This document shows, piece by piece, positions 12,844 through 23,793 of a stretch of DNA of 64,000 bases. Under the pieces are notes generated by a model. The model was not told the origin of the DNA. It worked only from the letters and a program-made list of their open reading frames with translations, and ran no database searches. Numbering within the stretch: the stretch's first letter is position 1; every line of letters starts with the position of its first letter. The stretch lies in assembly GCA_030737875.1 (NCBI GenBank), contig CM060911.1, positions 54,306,001-54,370,000 of the forward strand, in the 5' to 3' direction. The DNA is from Allium sativum (taxonomy: Eukaryota > Streptophyta > Magnoliopsida > Asparagales > Amaryllidaceae). Made by a program: the position numbers and the translations under genes.

Positions 12844-13132
12844 AAATTAAAACATAAAATAAAGAATAAGATAAGGATTGCATGTAATAAATACATGCAC
12901 CGAAAATAAAAAGAGAAAAATGTAATCCATGCATTGAAAAGACGAAAGGATTGGTTGCATCCAATGTAAATATGTTGCATGCACTGATTTGCAAACATAA
13001 TGCATTAACATTAAAAGAAAAATAAAAGAAAAAGATTCATGCAATGGTTTAATTTAAGTACTGTAACTAACATGAAAAAGAGAAGTAAGGAGAGAACAAT
13101 AATTATCATTGTTCTAAGACTAATTAACAAAA

Positions 13133-13205
13133 GACTTTATAGCTCAGTTGGTTAAGGCATTGGATTTGTAACATAGAGGTCAGGGGTTCGAGCCTTGGCG
13201 GCGGC
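13133..13205 (+). pseudogene. tRNA-like sequence in the GyD LTR
   Basis: An A-box-like TAGCTCAGTTGGTTAAGGC is followed by a loop TTTGTAA (Thr-type TGT anticodon) and a B-box-like GGTTCGAGCC. The T arm pairs (CAGGG/CCTTG). The acceptor arms do not pair and the anticodon stem is poor, so this is a tRNA pseudogene or tRNA-derived piece. Confidence 0.45.
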
Positions 13206-13583
13206 ATAATTTTTATCTTTGTTTTAGAGAGGGCCAACTGAACATGCAAATATATGTATGTATACAAATTCAAATTTTGAAAGGATAAGAACGTACATAT
13301 AAGGAAATAAAGAAAAATATATGTATATATATGAGAATATATATATATATATATATATGCAGAAAATATATGTCAATGAAATATGGAAAGAATCAAATAA
13401 CGGTGCAACATCGTTTGAATTTTGAAAATAAAACGAAAGTTGTGCATATATATACGCGTAAAATGGTCGTTAGAGGAATTGTATACATATAAGAATATCT
13501 CATGTGAATAAAACAGTTAATTAAATTCCATAAATTCAAAAGTCCGAAATTCAAATTTCTGCGCAAAAACAGCTTGCCGGACC

Positions 13584-13775
13584 CAATGCTGACTCAGCAC
13601 TGCGTGTACGATAAGATTTGGCTATATTCATCTGCGAACCTGGACTATTTTCTTAGATGGGTTCAATGCTGACTCAGCGCTGCGTGTACGATAAGATTTG
13701 GCTAGATTCATCTACAAACCTGTACTATTTTCTTAACTGGGTTCAATGCTGACTCAGTGCTGCGTGTACGATATC
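13584..13775 (+). promoter_or_regulatory. 80-bp tandem repeats with bZIP-like GCTGACTCAG cores
   Basis: Copies begin at 13584, 13664 and 13744, with exact 80-bp spacing and a truncated third copy. Each starts CAATGCTGACTCAG followed by YGCTGCGTGTACGATA (Y is C or T). TGACTCA is the core bound by GCN4/Opaque2-like plant bZIP factors. The array ends just upstream of the TATA box at 13788, so it looks like an LTR enhancer. The GyC 3' LTR has a single TTGACTCAGC (about 36249) ahead of its TATA box. Confidence 0.7.
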
Positions 13776-13787
13776 GTCTTGAGCACC

Positions 13788-13795
13788 TATATAAA
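13788..13795 (+). promoter_or_regulatory. TATA box of the GyD LTR promoter
   Basis: TATATAAA in CACCTATATAAACACACC, directly downstream of the 80-bp repeats. The equivalent boxes in related LTRs are at 36324 and 38663. Confidence 0.65.
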
Positions 13796-16724
13796 CACAC
13801 CTAGAACTAACCTTAAATTCATTAATCAAAGTAATGGCGTCACCAAGCTACTCAACTCTAATCTAACCTAGCCTCCATCAAATCAAATCAAATTAGAGTT
13901 TTTAAGACAACAATCAAAGTTAGAGCTTTCAAATCGGAGTTCACGAATTGGATAATAGGAATTGGATTCTACATCAAAGGAATAGCTATTCAAATTCAGA
14001 AAATTAGACCCCAGAATTCAAGATCCGTTATTTAATCAGTGAGTGGAATTACAATAAACTTGTTGCATAATATTATTATTGTTCGTCATTCCCCAGTTAT
14101 AAATTCAATTCAAGATTCATGTTATAATAATTGTCCTTTTATTCTCCTTCCCCTTTTTATTTTTGGATCTAGGTTATCTCGAATCTAGACGAAATCTTAT
14201 TATACATACGTATGGTTGAAATATGGGAATATTGGGGCATAATTTATTTTATGTAGTCGAGGAATATAATATGTAATTTCATAATTGTGGCATAACAATT
14301 ATTATTGCAAATATTGGGACAATTGGTGAATTGTATATTGGGATTATTCAATGAAATAAAGTTTGAATTGGGAATTTTGGAGCGTATTTCAATTATGAAT
14401 CTTTGGGTATGTTTGGAAACATGAATCTATGCTGAATAGTGCACAACTATGAATACCGATTTATAACGTTAACCTGGAATTGTGTAAACTTAATTGGAAC
14501 TATTGAATATGGAATGGGATTGAGAAGAAGTGATTTATTTCAAATTTAATATTGCGGGATTGAGGTTTTAAACTATAAGTTTAAATTTTGGGTTTTGGAA
14601 AAAACGAATCTAAAGGTAAGAATCCTAAATTGATAAAGGAACGGATAAAACTTAGCTTATACGATTATGAGACCTCTTATGTGATTATGAAACCTAACTC
14701 ATAACCTGAAATTGGTGCTTAATGTTCTCATAAAAATTGTTAATTGGCTAAAGATGAAACATGACTAACTCAAGGTTAGAATGAGGTTGCGGTGTATGCG
14801 ACGACCCCAAATCCCGTTCTGACGGAGACAAGGGTTATCTTTGGAATATAACACAGAAGCAGATAATAGCAGAACAGAAATAAATAAATACACTAGATAA
14901 TGAACAATAGAATATACTGGATAAAAGTAATCATCAGAGTTACACAGTATACAGGATCTTACTTAGTACAAATACAGTTCAGCTATACATAAATGTCTAC
15001 AGCGGAAATAAACAAAATATGTACGATAGGAGCTGAACAGCATAAAAAGATATAAATGATAGAATCCATCTTCAGCTCCAGCTATCCAGAAAGAACCAGC
15101 TAAACCTGAATACAAGGCTGCCCGTGTAGAAAAAAGGGGCACCCGAGTTTGAGAGTGAAACAAACTACGAGTCAGTCATGGGACTGGTATGAGAAATCTA
15201 TTCAACACATATATAATATGGCTAATCACAGGACCATGCCACTTTCGTGGAATGGGTTTACTCCATTGGATTGCCAGTGCTTTAAAACAAATCTTTCTTT
15301 TAAACATCGCTATGCTTTTTGTAAAAATGAAGCCATTATAAGACTCAGTTCCCATCACACAATGCAACGCAAACCGGAGGATAGAGTTTTTACCTAATAA
15401 CGGCCAAAATATGCTTGATACGAATAAAACAAAGGCATTTGATATTATTGCTAGTGTTTATATGCTTTGAAAACAATTTCAAATCATAACTATCAATCAT
15501 AGACGGCATGGGTACCATATATCATGTCGCCATATATATATATATACAATCAAAACCGCACGATGTCGTATTTGGAAATTGGATTTCCGTCATGAACCAA
15601 GGCAAAAGATAGTCCTTACCGAATTCGAGACAATCTAGCCCATGTCTCAGGCAAGCGCGCAGGCAAGCCTTGGATCGTCAGGGCCGGTCCACCGATGTGG
15701 ATTATTATGCCTGAACAATACGTCTCTCCGCCTTTTGGGGCGTAAGTGAGCCAACGAATGACTCCATCGGACCCGGATCGTCCGATCTAACCGAGGCGCC
15801 TCGCAACAGCAACAACCACATAGGTGAAAAGTATATAAATGTCAGGGCTGGTAGGTCACTGACACCACCCTAGCTAGAAAGAAACGCATGTCCTCCCTGA
15901 GGTCCTTCTCCCGTTTCTGGTTCATACCGGGGTGTGAGGCTCGCGAATTTACGTTATACACAAAGCTACGCCACACAGGCGGTGCTTTGATCATCACCAC
16001 AAGACTTTGCTTTTCAACAGAAGCCCTGATCACTGCATCTTAGCATGCCACACAGGAAATTCATGCCATGCGACTGATGTCCATTGATATACAACCTCTG
16101 AGCTCGTGCGTCTCAGAGAAGGGCGTTAAGCAAAAGAATAAATTCTCCGCCGCCAAACAGATGTATATTTAACAGAAATCAATCAACACAGAATAAACTC
16201 CAATGTCAGACACACAGTCCATTTACAAGTCCGTTCTGGGTCTGAACAAAACCGGAGGCACTAAATACCTCGCAAACCCTTCGATCACCACGCACGTCTG
16301 GACGATCACCACTCATTATCCATATTTCGGGATGCCTCCCAATCAGGACCTCGGTTACCATCCAAACGAGGTGAAGATCTCCGGTCTTCGACCATCGTCT
16401 TCAACTTCGACTTTCAATCGTCGGTCAATTACTTGAAATGAGAATTAACTCGGCCTTTTCAAATAATTCACGTATTTAGAATTTCAAATCAATTTATTTC
16501 AATGGTTAAATCATTCGACAACACCAATTTTGTTCTTTAATGTAATTTTCACACCAAACACATTCAACCATCAAATACCACATAAATCGAGCAAATTCAG
16601 TATATTTCCATTCCATATCATTTATAATATTTTATAACGATTTATCGCTATTTTTATTTATTTTAAAATAGCCTATTTATTCAAAACGGCGCTTTGGGCC
16701 ATAACGCGGCCGTGGCGCTGTTTT

Positions 16725-17150
16725 TCTTCAGATTTGATTTACACATATCTGAAAATCTAACCGTTGGATCTTTACAAAATTTACATCATTAGAAAGGTCT
16801 TTTCAAAACGAATCCAACGGTTCCAGTTTCGGGAGAATCCGACGGTCGGATCTCCCGGTACAATCGTTTGAAGTTTCGATTTCAAAATACGAACTGCAGC
16901 GTCGTTATTCGATTAAATATAATTATATATATATATATAATCGTTTCTGGCGCTGTTTTTCTTCAGATTTGAATTAAACATTCCAGACAATCCAACCGTT
17001 GGATTTTTACAAGGTTGGTGCCGTTGGAAAGATATTTCTAAGGCGAACCCGACGGTTGCGGTTTCGGGAAAATCCAATGGTCGGATTTCCCGCACTAGTT
17101 GTTTGAAATCACGGTTTCAAAATACGAACTGCACGGCCTCGTTTCGATTT
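16725..17150 (-). repeat. Diverged tandem duplication in the GyE 3' LTR
   Basis: Segments 16728-16905 and about 16965-17145 share TCTTCAGATTTGA, CCAACGGTT/CCGACGGTT, TTTCGGGA, GGTCGGATYTCCCG and TTTCAAAATACGAACTGCA in the same order, with a period of about 235 bp. The GyH LTR has one counterpart (about 54450-54660). Confidence 0.75.
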
Positions 17151-17224
17151 AATTTTATTTATATTTATATATCTATATAAATATAGTTCATTCAATAATT
17201 TCAATATTGTTTTCACTTCAAATA

Positions 17225-17440
17225 TTTCACTAACGCCTTAAAATTTTGGAAAATTTCGCCATAACCTCCTTTGTACGGGAGGGGCTGGGAAAATTCCCAA
17301 ACAGCCACACGGGCATCTCATGTCGAAAAGAAAAAGAAAAAGCCAAGCGGCTAGCCAACAGGCTCATAAAATCATCACCCAAACAAAACAGTAAATGTGT
17401 ACCTATTTGTCGGGCACAAAATTTTATTCCTCTTCTCTAG
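17225..17440 (-). other. Conserved non-coding block, copy in the GyE LTR
   Basis: On the minus strand: GTGCCCGACAAATAGGTAC, TTTTGTTTGGGTGATGAT, GGCTAGCCGCTTGGC, the CTTTTTCTTTTTCTTTTC run, then GGAGGTTATGGCGAAATTT. It is closest to the GyH interior copy (57940-58190), and the match extends about 40 bp further (GAACAGGTTATAGCAA). Confidence 0.8.
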
Positions 17441-18431
17441 CCCCTTTTGCTATAACCTGTTCAATAAATATGCATGCACATATATACAGTTCTTATCGTT
17501 TATCATTTTCCATCCCCCTTCATATTTGATTCCTTTTGGTTTAAAAACACCATTCATTCTAATGTTGCATGTACAGGCAAAAATCATATCATTAGCTAAT
17601 TAATGAATATTTCAACTCATATATGTTTATTTGTACGAGTGGCTATTTTTAACTCTTCACATTTCAACAATTCGTGCATATAATAAAAATGTGATTTTTT
17701 TTGTAAAATAATTCATTTCAAAACACTATTATTTTATATAGTTTATATAGGTGATAAAAATAGGATTTTTCTTATAAAACAATTCCTTTCAAAACGAGAT
17801 TATTTTACACAGTTCATATAGTCGATAAAAGGTGATTTTTATTATCAAACAATTTATTTCAAAATATGAATACCATTCAACACATGAATTTCAACTCAAC
17901 GAATGAATATCGATTCAACACATGAAGGTTTTCTATAGTTTCTATATATAGATAGAAATGTGATTTTTGTATTTAAACCGCGAATACCATTCAACACATG
18001 AATTTCTAATCAACGAATGAATATCAATTCAACACATGAAGGTTTTCTATTCAATGAATAAATATAGTTTAGCAAATGAAAATAATTCAAACACATGAAT
18101 ATTATTCAAAATTTCGGCAGCATAACGGCAGGGTAGTTAAAACCGGGACCGTCCCTAGTACGGCTCCTCGCTCTACCTTAAAACCTCGCGGTTTTTGACA
18201 ATGGGGATCATGCATCTAGTTCGCACGCAGGCGGCATGTATATATTTATTTCATTTCCACAAACTAATCCTATGTGGTTTCAACCAAATATTTCTCACCC
18301 ACAAACGGGTATTTTTCAACCTCAATCAATCAATATCAACCACAAACAATCCCAAACAACCATTCGCTATCAATCAATTTTCACACCAATCACAATCAAT
18401 AAATATCGTCCATGGTTTGTGGACGAGGGGC

Positions 18432-18475
<44 letters not shown>

Positions 18476-20122
18476 TTATATATAGCAATTCACTTTTATT
18501 TCAACACATATATAATTTATTACAACGCATATATAACTTATACATCGAACGTACAACTTATACAACGCTTATACATGAGGTGTACAACGCTTATATAACT
18601 CATACATCGACTATATAATTTATACATCGTCATTTTCCATATCGTTTATTAATTAGAAATCTCACATTGGGTTCCACTCCACCAAAAATAGCAGAAGGCT
18701 CAGAAAATACGCGGTCTCTTCTAAAATGTAGAAGGCGTCCACACGTTCACGATGTTTCCTGTTTCATCGAATTTCGTTAACACAGCAAAAAATATGATTT
18801 TTCAAAGTTTGCAACGGTTTTAAACTGTCGAAATCAGTTAAATAATTAACAGCCGATTACCTTTCAGAATCTTCAAAACTAGGTTTCGATCTTTCAGGCA
18901 ATCCGTTGATTGTTGCTTCGATCGGCCAGCGCCAACTTGTCGGGCTAGGGGAGGCGCACGTGCGCCAGGGAGGAGGGTCAACTCGGTGGTCCCTAGGCGG
19001 CGGAATCGGGGTGCGAACGGCCGAACTTCTCGAGGGTAGTTCTCCCCCTACAGGCCACGAAAAAATCCAACACTTATATGGATTTGAAGATCATGAGAAG
19101 TACTACAAAAACCTTAACTGTGGCATTGGATTTCATTGAGCGGATCAAAAGAAAAAGAGGAGAGAAGGCAGCGGCCAATTTTCGTCGTTCGTTCGAGTCG
19201 GGGAGAGAGAAAAGCAGGGGGGTTGAACTGACGTGGACCAATTATATTTTTTTATTTATAAAGTTTTTAAAAATCCGGAAATACCCCTCGTCACACACGA
19301 ACACCAATCCAAGCCCAACGACTGTCGTCCCTAGCGTTTTACCCCCATTCCGAACACAATGGGATATGTTTTGTAGGCCCATTCGACTGTTTCAGTCAGT
19401 TTCCATTCAAATCAAAATATAAAACATTCAATATTTAATTTGAACATACATTTCAATTTGCCAGGGCCACAAACTGGTTCAAAAAATTCCAGAAAAATAA
19501 ATCTGGCTATGTTTTGACGATACGGTCCCAACAAAACTAGTTTCGTCAAATTCTGAGGCCGTTTGCAAAAAGGCCCATTTTTGGTCGATCCAATTTAACT
19601 ATAATTGACCAAAACACATTTTCTTTTGCCATGCTCACATATTAGCTTCAAAAATTTTGAAATTTGAAACCTAGCAATAACTTCTCATCCCGGATCCAAC
19701 AAAAGTGGTTTCGTCGAATTCCGAGGTCGTATGCAAAATGGCCATTTTCACGGGTTATATAAATTCCATATCGACCCTTCCGAAAATTCATTCGGCCATA
19801 AATTTTGCTTTCCGCTATGAAAATTCGATTTTTCAGATTCGTTAGAAAGGTATTCACTAACAGATTTAAATATTTTTGGTTTCACTAAAATCCGGATTGT
19901 TTTGCACCCGGTACAGTCCGACAAAGTTTGACTTCAATTTTTGAAACTGCAGCGCCTTTTCAAGCCTTGTTTATAATTATAATTAATTATATTCGTTTTC
20001 AATTGTCAATTCAACTCACTTTTCATTGCCATTATTTAAAATATTTATTTTAAATATTTAAAATCCATTATTTTAGCCAATTTAAATTTTTTAAATTGGT
20101 TCAGATTTTCTGGGTCGTTACA

Positions 20123-20140
20123 ATCTCCCCCACTTAAAAC
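20123..20140 (-). other. GyE polypurine tract
   Basis: The minus strand reads GTTTTAAGTGGGGGAGAT directly before the 3' LTR start TGTAACGACCC. It is identical to the tracts of GyG and GyH. It primes plus-strand DNA synthesis in LTR retrotransposons. Confidence 0.9.
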
Positions 20141-20413
20141 TTTTCGTCCCCGAAAAGGAACAAAGTCGAAAGTGGTTTGATAAATCTACGATCACACAAC
20201 ACAACAACCAATTCAATTGTTTAACCTTTTCAAAAATATACTGATCAACTTCTATACTCTTTTCACATCATTCAGACTATAGAATTAAAAGTGCACATCC
20301 ATGAAAAGAAAATAACAATAGAGTTGAGAATTGAATGGTAGTGCAAAGTAGGGTAAATGTACCTTGCACCAGAGTTAATCAGAGATATCCACTCGGCATC
20401 TAGGATAAGCTTT
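20141..20413 (-). other. GyE 3' untranslated region
   Basis: A non-coding stretch between the pol end and the PPT. The segment next to the PPT (CTTTTCGGGGACGAAAAG, an inverted repeat) is shared with GyG and GyH. The conserved 200-bp block found here in GyG/GyH is absent. Confidence 0.6.
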
Positions 20414-20938
20414 CTAAATGCTCTCCTCAGTTTCCCAAGTACAATCTCGCGGATCTCCACTCCATTGCACTTTGACTAAGTGAACCTTCTTGTTCCTCAG
20501 CTCTTTGGTTTCTTTGCCTATTATCTTTAGCGGCTCTCTTCTCACAGCTAACTCTGGGGTAATTTCAATGTCATGTTGAGCTGCTTCTTCCACGATCAAG
20601 TCTGGATCATGAACGTGCTTTCGAAGTTGAGATATGTGAAATACATCATGAACTCCAGGCAACCAGTCAGGCAGTTTGATCCTATAAGCGAGAGTTCCGA
20701 TCCGTTCCAGAATAGGAAACGGACCTATGAATTTGGGCGCCAACTTTCCAGTTTTACCGAACCGGATAACTCCTCTCATCGGCGATACTTTCAAATATAC
20801 ATAGTCGCCAACAACAAAGGATATATCTCTCCTCCTCCTATCGGCATAGCTCTTTTGTCGGCTTTGAGCGGCGAGTCTTCGCTTCTTAATAAAATCGACT
20901 TTGTCGGCAGCTTCTTGAATCATATCAGGACCCAACAC
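20414..20938 (-). CDS. GyE integrase C-terminus with chromodomain (174 aa piece)
   Basis: The C-terminal piece of the pol polyprotein. Residues 1-60 match the segment after the integrase core (GPDMIQEAADKVDFIKKR, SYADRRRRDISFVVGDYVYL). The GPY/F module lies at about 64-90 (GKLAPKFIGPFPILERIG), followed by VHDVFHISQLRKHV. The chromodomain runs from about 126 to 174 (KVHLVKVQWSGDPRDCTWET), the hallmark of chromoviruses, thought to tether integrase to heterochromatin. It ends early at a stop shortly after the conserved TWE motif. It is in the same frame as the upstream integrase piece, from which it is separated by two nonsense codons. The start Met is only the first one in the open frame, not a real start. 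Confidence 0.9.
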   Translation of the reverse strand: MLGPDMIQEAADKVDFIKKRRLAAQSRQKSYADRRRRDISFVVGDYVYLKVSPMRGVIRFGKTGKLAPKFIGPFPILERIGTLAYRIKLPDWLPGVHDVFHISQLRKHVHDPDLIVEEAAQHDIEITPELAVRREPLKIIGKETKELRNKKVHLVKVQWSGDPRDCTWETEESI

Positions 20939-20989
20939 AAGTCTATTTCCGGGTTCGACCCAACAAGCAGGGGATCAGCACGGTCTACC

Positions 20990-21184
20990 TTACAATGCTT
21001 CAAATGGCGACATTGTCAGACTCGCCTGGTAGCTGTTGTTATATGAGAATTCAGCCAAATGTAAATGGTCTTCCCATGATCCACCAAAATCTAGAACACA
21101 AGCCCGCAATAGATCTTCTAAAATACGATTCACCCTCTCAGTCTGACCGTCTGTCTGAGGATGATAAGCGGTGCTCAAGTTCAA
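20990..21184 (-). CDS. GyE integrase core, second piece (64 aa)
   Basis: Continues the integrase catalytic core. [17 protein letters not shown] contains the third catalytic residue (Glu16 of the piece) of the D,D,E triad, then [20 protein letters not shown] and the [12 protein letters not shown] motif. It is separated from the upstream ORF by a frameshift: the last residues of the upstream frame no longer match the family, while this frame resumes the match. It ends at a nonsense codon in the conserved FEALYG-like motif. Confidence 0.88.
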   Translation of the reverse strand: MNLSTAYHPQTDGQTERVNRILEDLLRACVLDFGGSWEDHLHLAEFSYNNSYQASLTMSPFEAL

Positions 21185-23202
21185 CTTCGTTCCCGCTCGA
21201 CTTGAAATGCCTCCCAGAATTTGCTAGTGAATATTGTATCTCTATCACTGACTATGCTGAGCGGCACTCCATGCAGTCTAACTATTTCCCTGAAGTATAT
21301 CTGCGCCAGACTCTGAGCAGTTCTGTTTGATCTGACAGGTATGAAATGGGCGGTCTTCGTGAAGCGATCTACAATCACCCAAATACTGTCATTCCCTTTT
21401 CTGGTTCTGGGCAGACCATCGATGAAATCCGTAGAAATATGCTCCCACTTCCAACCAGGAACTTCTAGCGGTTGCAACAATCCAACCAGTTTTTGTTGGT
21501 CGCTTTTGACTAGCTGGCAAGTAGGGCATCGGCTAACATATAAAGAAATGTCCCTCTTCATCGACTTCCACCAGAAAGTGCGTTTGATGTCATTATACAT
21601 TTTGCTTACTCCCGGATGGATACTAAGTTTTGACTTGTGGCATTCATCCAGTACTTCCTTTCGAAGCTCAGGAATGTTAGGGACACAGATTAGACCTTTG
21701 AGCATTAGAATTCCATCATTATCAACTTGAAAACTCGAGGGTTCGCCTTGTTGAATCATCCCTATGATCTTCTGAATGAAGTGATCATCTTCCTGAAGAG
21801 CAGATATTTTATCTAGCAATGAAGTCGTGATAATAAAACTGGCGATCATTTCATTCTTTCGGCTTAATGCATCGGCCACGACATTGGCTTTCCCTAGAGT
21901 GTATAGAATTTCAAAATCATATGCTGCAAGAAACTCCAGCCAACGTTGCTGCCTCAGATTCAGGTCTTTCTGAGTGAACAGATACTTTAACGACTGGTGA
22001 TCTGTAAACAGTTCAAATCTCTCACCCAGAAGATAGTGTCTCCAGATTTTCAAAGCGAACACAATAGCCAATAACTCAAGATCATGAGTTACGTAGTTCT
22101 TCTCGTTCGGCTTCAGTTGACGGCTATCATAAGCAATCACTTGGCCCCTTTGCATTAACACTGCGCCAAGGCCTTCTCTAGAAGCATCAGTCCAGACCTT
22201 TAAATCCTGGTTGCCATCGATGATGGTTAACACTGGAGCTATCGTTAGTCTTAACTTTAGCTCTTCGAAAGCCTCCTCACTTTCTGGAGTCCATTTGAAC
22301 TTAGAGTGCTTCTTTGTAAGCTTTGTTAAATGACCAGATATCTTCGAAAAGTTTTTAACGAACTTCCGATAATAGCTAGCCAATCCGAGAAAACTGCGGA
22401 CTTCAGTGGGGGTACTGGGCTGTTTCCAATTCTGAATAGCTGTGATTTTGCTTGGATCCACAGCAATTCCTTCTTTCGATACGACGTGGCCCAGAAATTT
22501 TACTTCATCTTGCCAGAATATACATTTGGAAAAATTTTCTTTCAATACATTTCTTCTGAGGATTTCTAACACTTGTTCCAAATGTTTTTCATGCTCGGCC
22601 TTTGATTTAGAGAAGATTAAAATATCGTCTATGAAAACCAGAACAAATTTATTTAAAACTCCTCTGAACACTCTATTCATCAGATCGACGAAGTAAGCTG
22701 GAGCGTTACATAAGCCGAATGACATTACTAACCACTCATAGAATAAGTCGGGACCTCTAAATGCTGTCATTGGAACACACTCTTCGGCAATTCGAAGTTG
22801 ATGGAAGCCTGTAGCTAGGTCCATTCGTGAAAATACTTGTGCTCCATTTAATCGATCCAACAAATCATCAATCCGCGGCAATGGATATTTGTTCTTTATT
22901 GTCTGTTTATTCAGATCACGATAATCCACACATAGACGTAGAGTACCATCAGATTTTGGGACAAACACCACTGCTGCTCCCCAATCGGAGAAACTAGGCC
23001 TGATCAGACCTTTCCATACCAGCTGTCGTGTTTGATTGTCTAATTCCTCTTTCTCTTTCAAGGACATTCTTCGAATAGCGTGAACTAGCGGCCTTGCATT
23101 CGGAATTAAAGCAATTTTGAAATCTATTTCTCTCTGCGGAGGTAAGCGAACAACTTCTTCGAACACATCCGCATAGTTCTTGACGACAGGAATATCTTTC
23201 AC
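21181..23202 (-). CDS. GyE pol: reverse transcriptase, RNase H, integrase N-part (673 aa)
   Basis: Copies the element RNA into DNA and begins integration. RT about 20-250: Asp128 in [11 protein letters not shown] and the intact FIDD motif with Asp192/Asp193, so RT looks catalytically complete. RNase H about 330-450: Asp339 (VWTDAS), Glu376, Asp401 (TDHQSLKYL), Asp444 (VVADALSRK). Integrase zinc domain: His522, His529, Cys559, Cys562 (HHCC). Catalytic core: Asp592 (STDFIDGLP) and Asp653 (VSDRD). The match fails in the last seven residues because of a frameshift. The frame is the same as the upstream protease ORF, with a single stop between, so the apparent Met start is not a true start. Confidence 0.95.
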   Translation of the reverse strand: MKDIPVVKNYADVFEEVVRLPPQREIDFKIALIPNARPLVHAIRRMSLKEKEELDNQTRQLVWKGLIRPSFSDWGAAVVFVPKSDGTLRLCVDYRDLNKQTIKNKYPLPRIDDLLDRLNGAQVFSRMDLATGFHQLRIAEECVPMTAFRGPDLFYEWLVMSFGLCNAPAYFVDLMNRVFRGVLNKFVLVFIDDILIFSKSKAEHEKHLEQVLEILRRNVLKENFSKCIFWQDEVKFLGHVVSKEGIAVDPSKITAIQNWKQPSTPTEVRSFLGLASYYRKFVKNFSKISGHLTKLTKKHSKFKWTPESEEAFEELKLRLTIAPVLTIIDGNQDLKVWTDASREGLGAVLMQRGQVIAYDSRQLKPNEKNYVTHDLELLAIVFALKIWRHYLLGERFELFTDHQSLKYLFTQKDLNLRQQRWLEFLAAYDFEILYTLGKANVVADALSRKNEMIASFIITTSLLDKISALQEDDHFIQKIIGMIQQGEPSSFQVDNDGILMLKGLICVPNIPELRKEVLDECHKSKLSIHPGVSKMYNDIKRTFWWKSMKRDISLYVSRCPTCQLVKSDQQKLVGLLQPLEVPGWKWEHISTDFIDGLPRTRKGNDSIWVIVDRFTKTAHFIPVRSNRTAQSLAQIYFREIVRLHGVPLSIVSDRDTIFTSKFWEAFQVERERS

Positions 23203-23226
23203 TAGGTCAGGAATATTCTCTGTGAT

Positions 23227-23793
23227 TTATGGGATATTTTCTATTTGGGCTGGAGAAACATTCAAAGCTGCCCGGAAGTCTTTTCTATTAGCATTCTGAC
23301 CTTCACAGGGAATGGTTATATAATCACCTGATTTAATCCTCGCCTTTACGACTCTATCGGCGCATTTAACTTCAGCTTTATATTTGGTCAACCAGTCTAA
23401 CCCCAAGATAAGACCAAACTCTTTAAAATTCATGACGACTGCGATGGTAGGAAACCGATAATGAGAGAAAGAAACCGGCACTCCACAAATCCAACTGAGA
23501 TCAATGGAACCCCCAACCGGATTCTGGACAGTCATTGGTTCCTTGAGCTTTTTCAAATTTAAATCCGGTTTCTTAGCTTCCTCTTTGGAAATGAAGCTTC
23601 GTGACGCGCCTGTGTCAAACAGTACTTTGACTGGAATGTTTTTGACAGTAAGCGTGCCCTCTAAGACATCGGGCCTTTCTAGAACATCTGTTGGCCTAGA
23701 AGTTTCTGCTATTTCATTTACCTGAGCCTCTTTGCCCTTTTTAATAGCCAGCAATCTCTCTTTATATGACCGGACTGATGACAAAGATTGCAC
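23227..23793 (-). CDS. GyE retroviral-type aspartic protease (188 aa piece)
   Basis: Cleaves the polyprotein. The active-site motif VLFDTGASRSFIS (Asp60-Thr-Gly) is intact, followed by a flap-like region and LILGLDWLTKYKAEV. The first 20 or so residues overlap the gag ORF by 76 bp in another frame. The match to the family passes from the gag frame to this frame just after the second zinc knuckle, which suggests a small indel rather than a genuine overlap, although a programmed frameshift cannot be excluded. It ends at a stop (23227-23229) in the ENIP region, after which RT continues in the same frame. Confidence 0.9.
   Translation of the reverse strand: MQSLSSVRSYKERLLAIKKGKEAQVNEIAETSRPTDVLERPDVLEGTLTVKNIPVKVLFDTGASRSFISKEEAKKPDLNLKKLKEPMTVQNPVGGSIDLSWICGVPVSFSHYRFPTIAVVMNFKEFGLILGLDWLTKYKAEVKCADRVVKARIKSGDYITIPCEGQNANRKDFRAALNVSPAQIENIP

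Larger units (their letters stand above)
14797..20122 (-). repeat. GyE 3' LTR (5326 bp)
   Basis: From TGCGACG at 14797 to GTTACA at 20122, so on the minus strand it runs TGTAACGACCC...CGTCGCA. It has no gene. The order of blocks from its start is: the CCCATTGTGTTCGGAATGG segment, a GC-rich exon-like leader (about 19210-18870) ending in a donor AAAGGTAATC near 18862, a (TA)n tract (18436-18470), repeats with CAACACATGAA (17870-18110), the conserved block (17225-17440), a duplicated segment (16725-17150), and a terminal part with the GCGGCGGAGAATTTATTCT motif near 16150. All but the local duplications have counterparts in the GyH LTR. Confidence 0.88.

Noticed and set aside
18195..18618. Open frames of 68-120 codons across the (TA)n region, also at 24900-25273 and 12684-13044
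   Set aside because: They consist of YIYIYI runs from microsatellites and lie inside LTRs. The frame is not maintained between LTR copies.
18906..19139. 77-aa frame with a near-identical copy at 25583-25816
   Set aside because: The two copies are the two LTRs of GyE, so the similarity reflects LTR duplication. There is no recognisable domain and the frame is in the non-coding GC-rich leader.
20573..21046. 157-aa plus-strand frame and others at 21341-21730 and 23766-24272
   Set aside because: They are antisense shadows of the GyE pol and gag genes, whose minus-strand products have clear catalytic motifs.
23718..23793. Programmed ribosomal frameshift between gag and protease in GyE
   Set aside because: Possible, but I saw no convincing slippery site plus stem, and several other frame breaks exist in the same gene. 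An accidental indel is the simpler reading.
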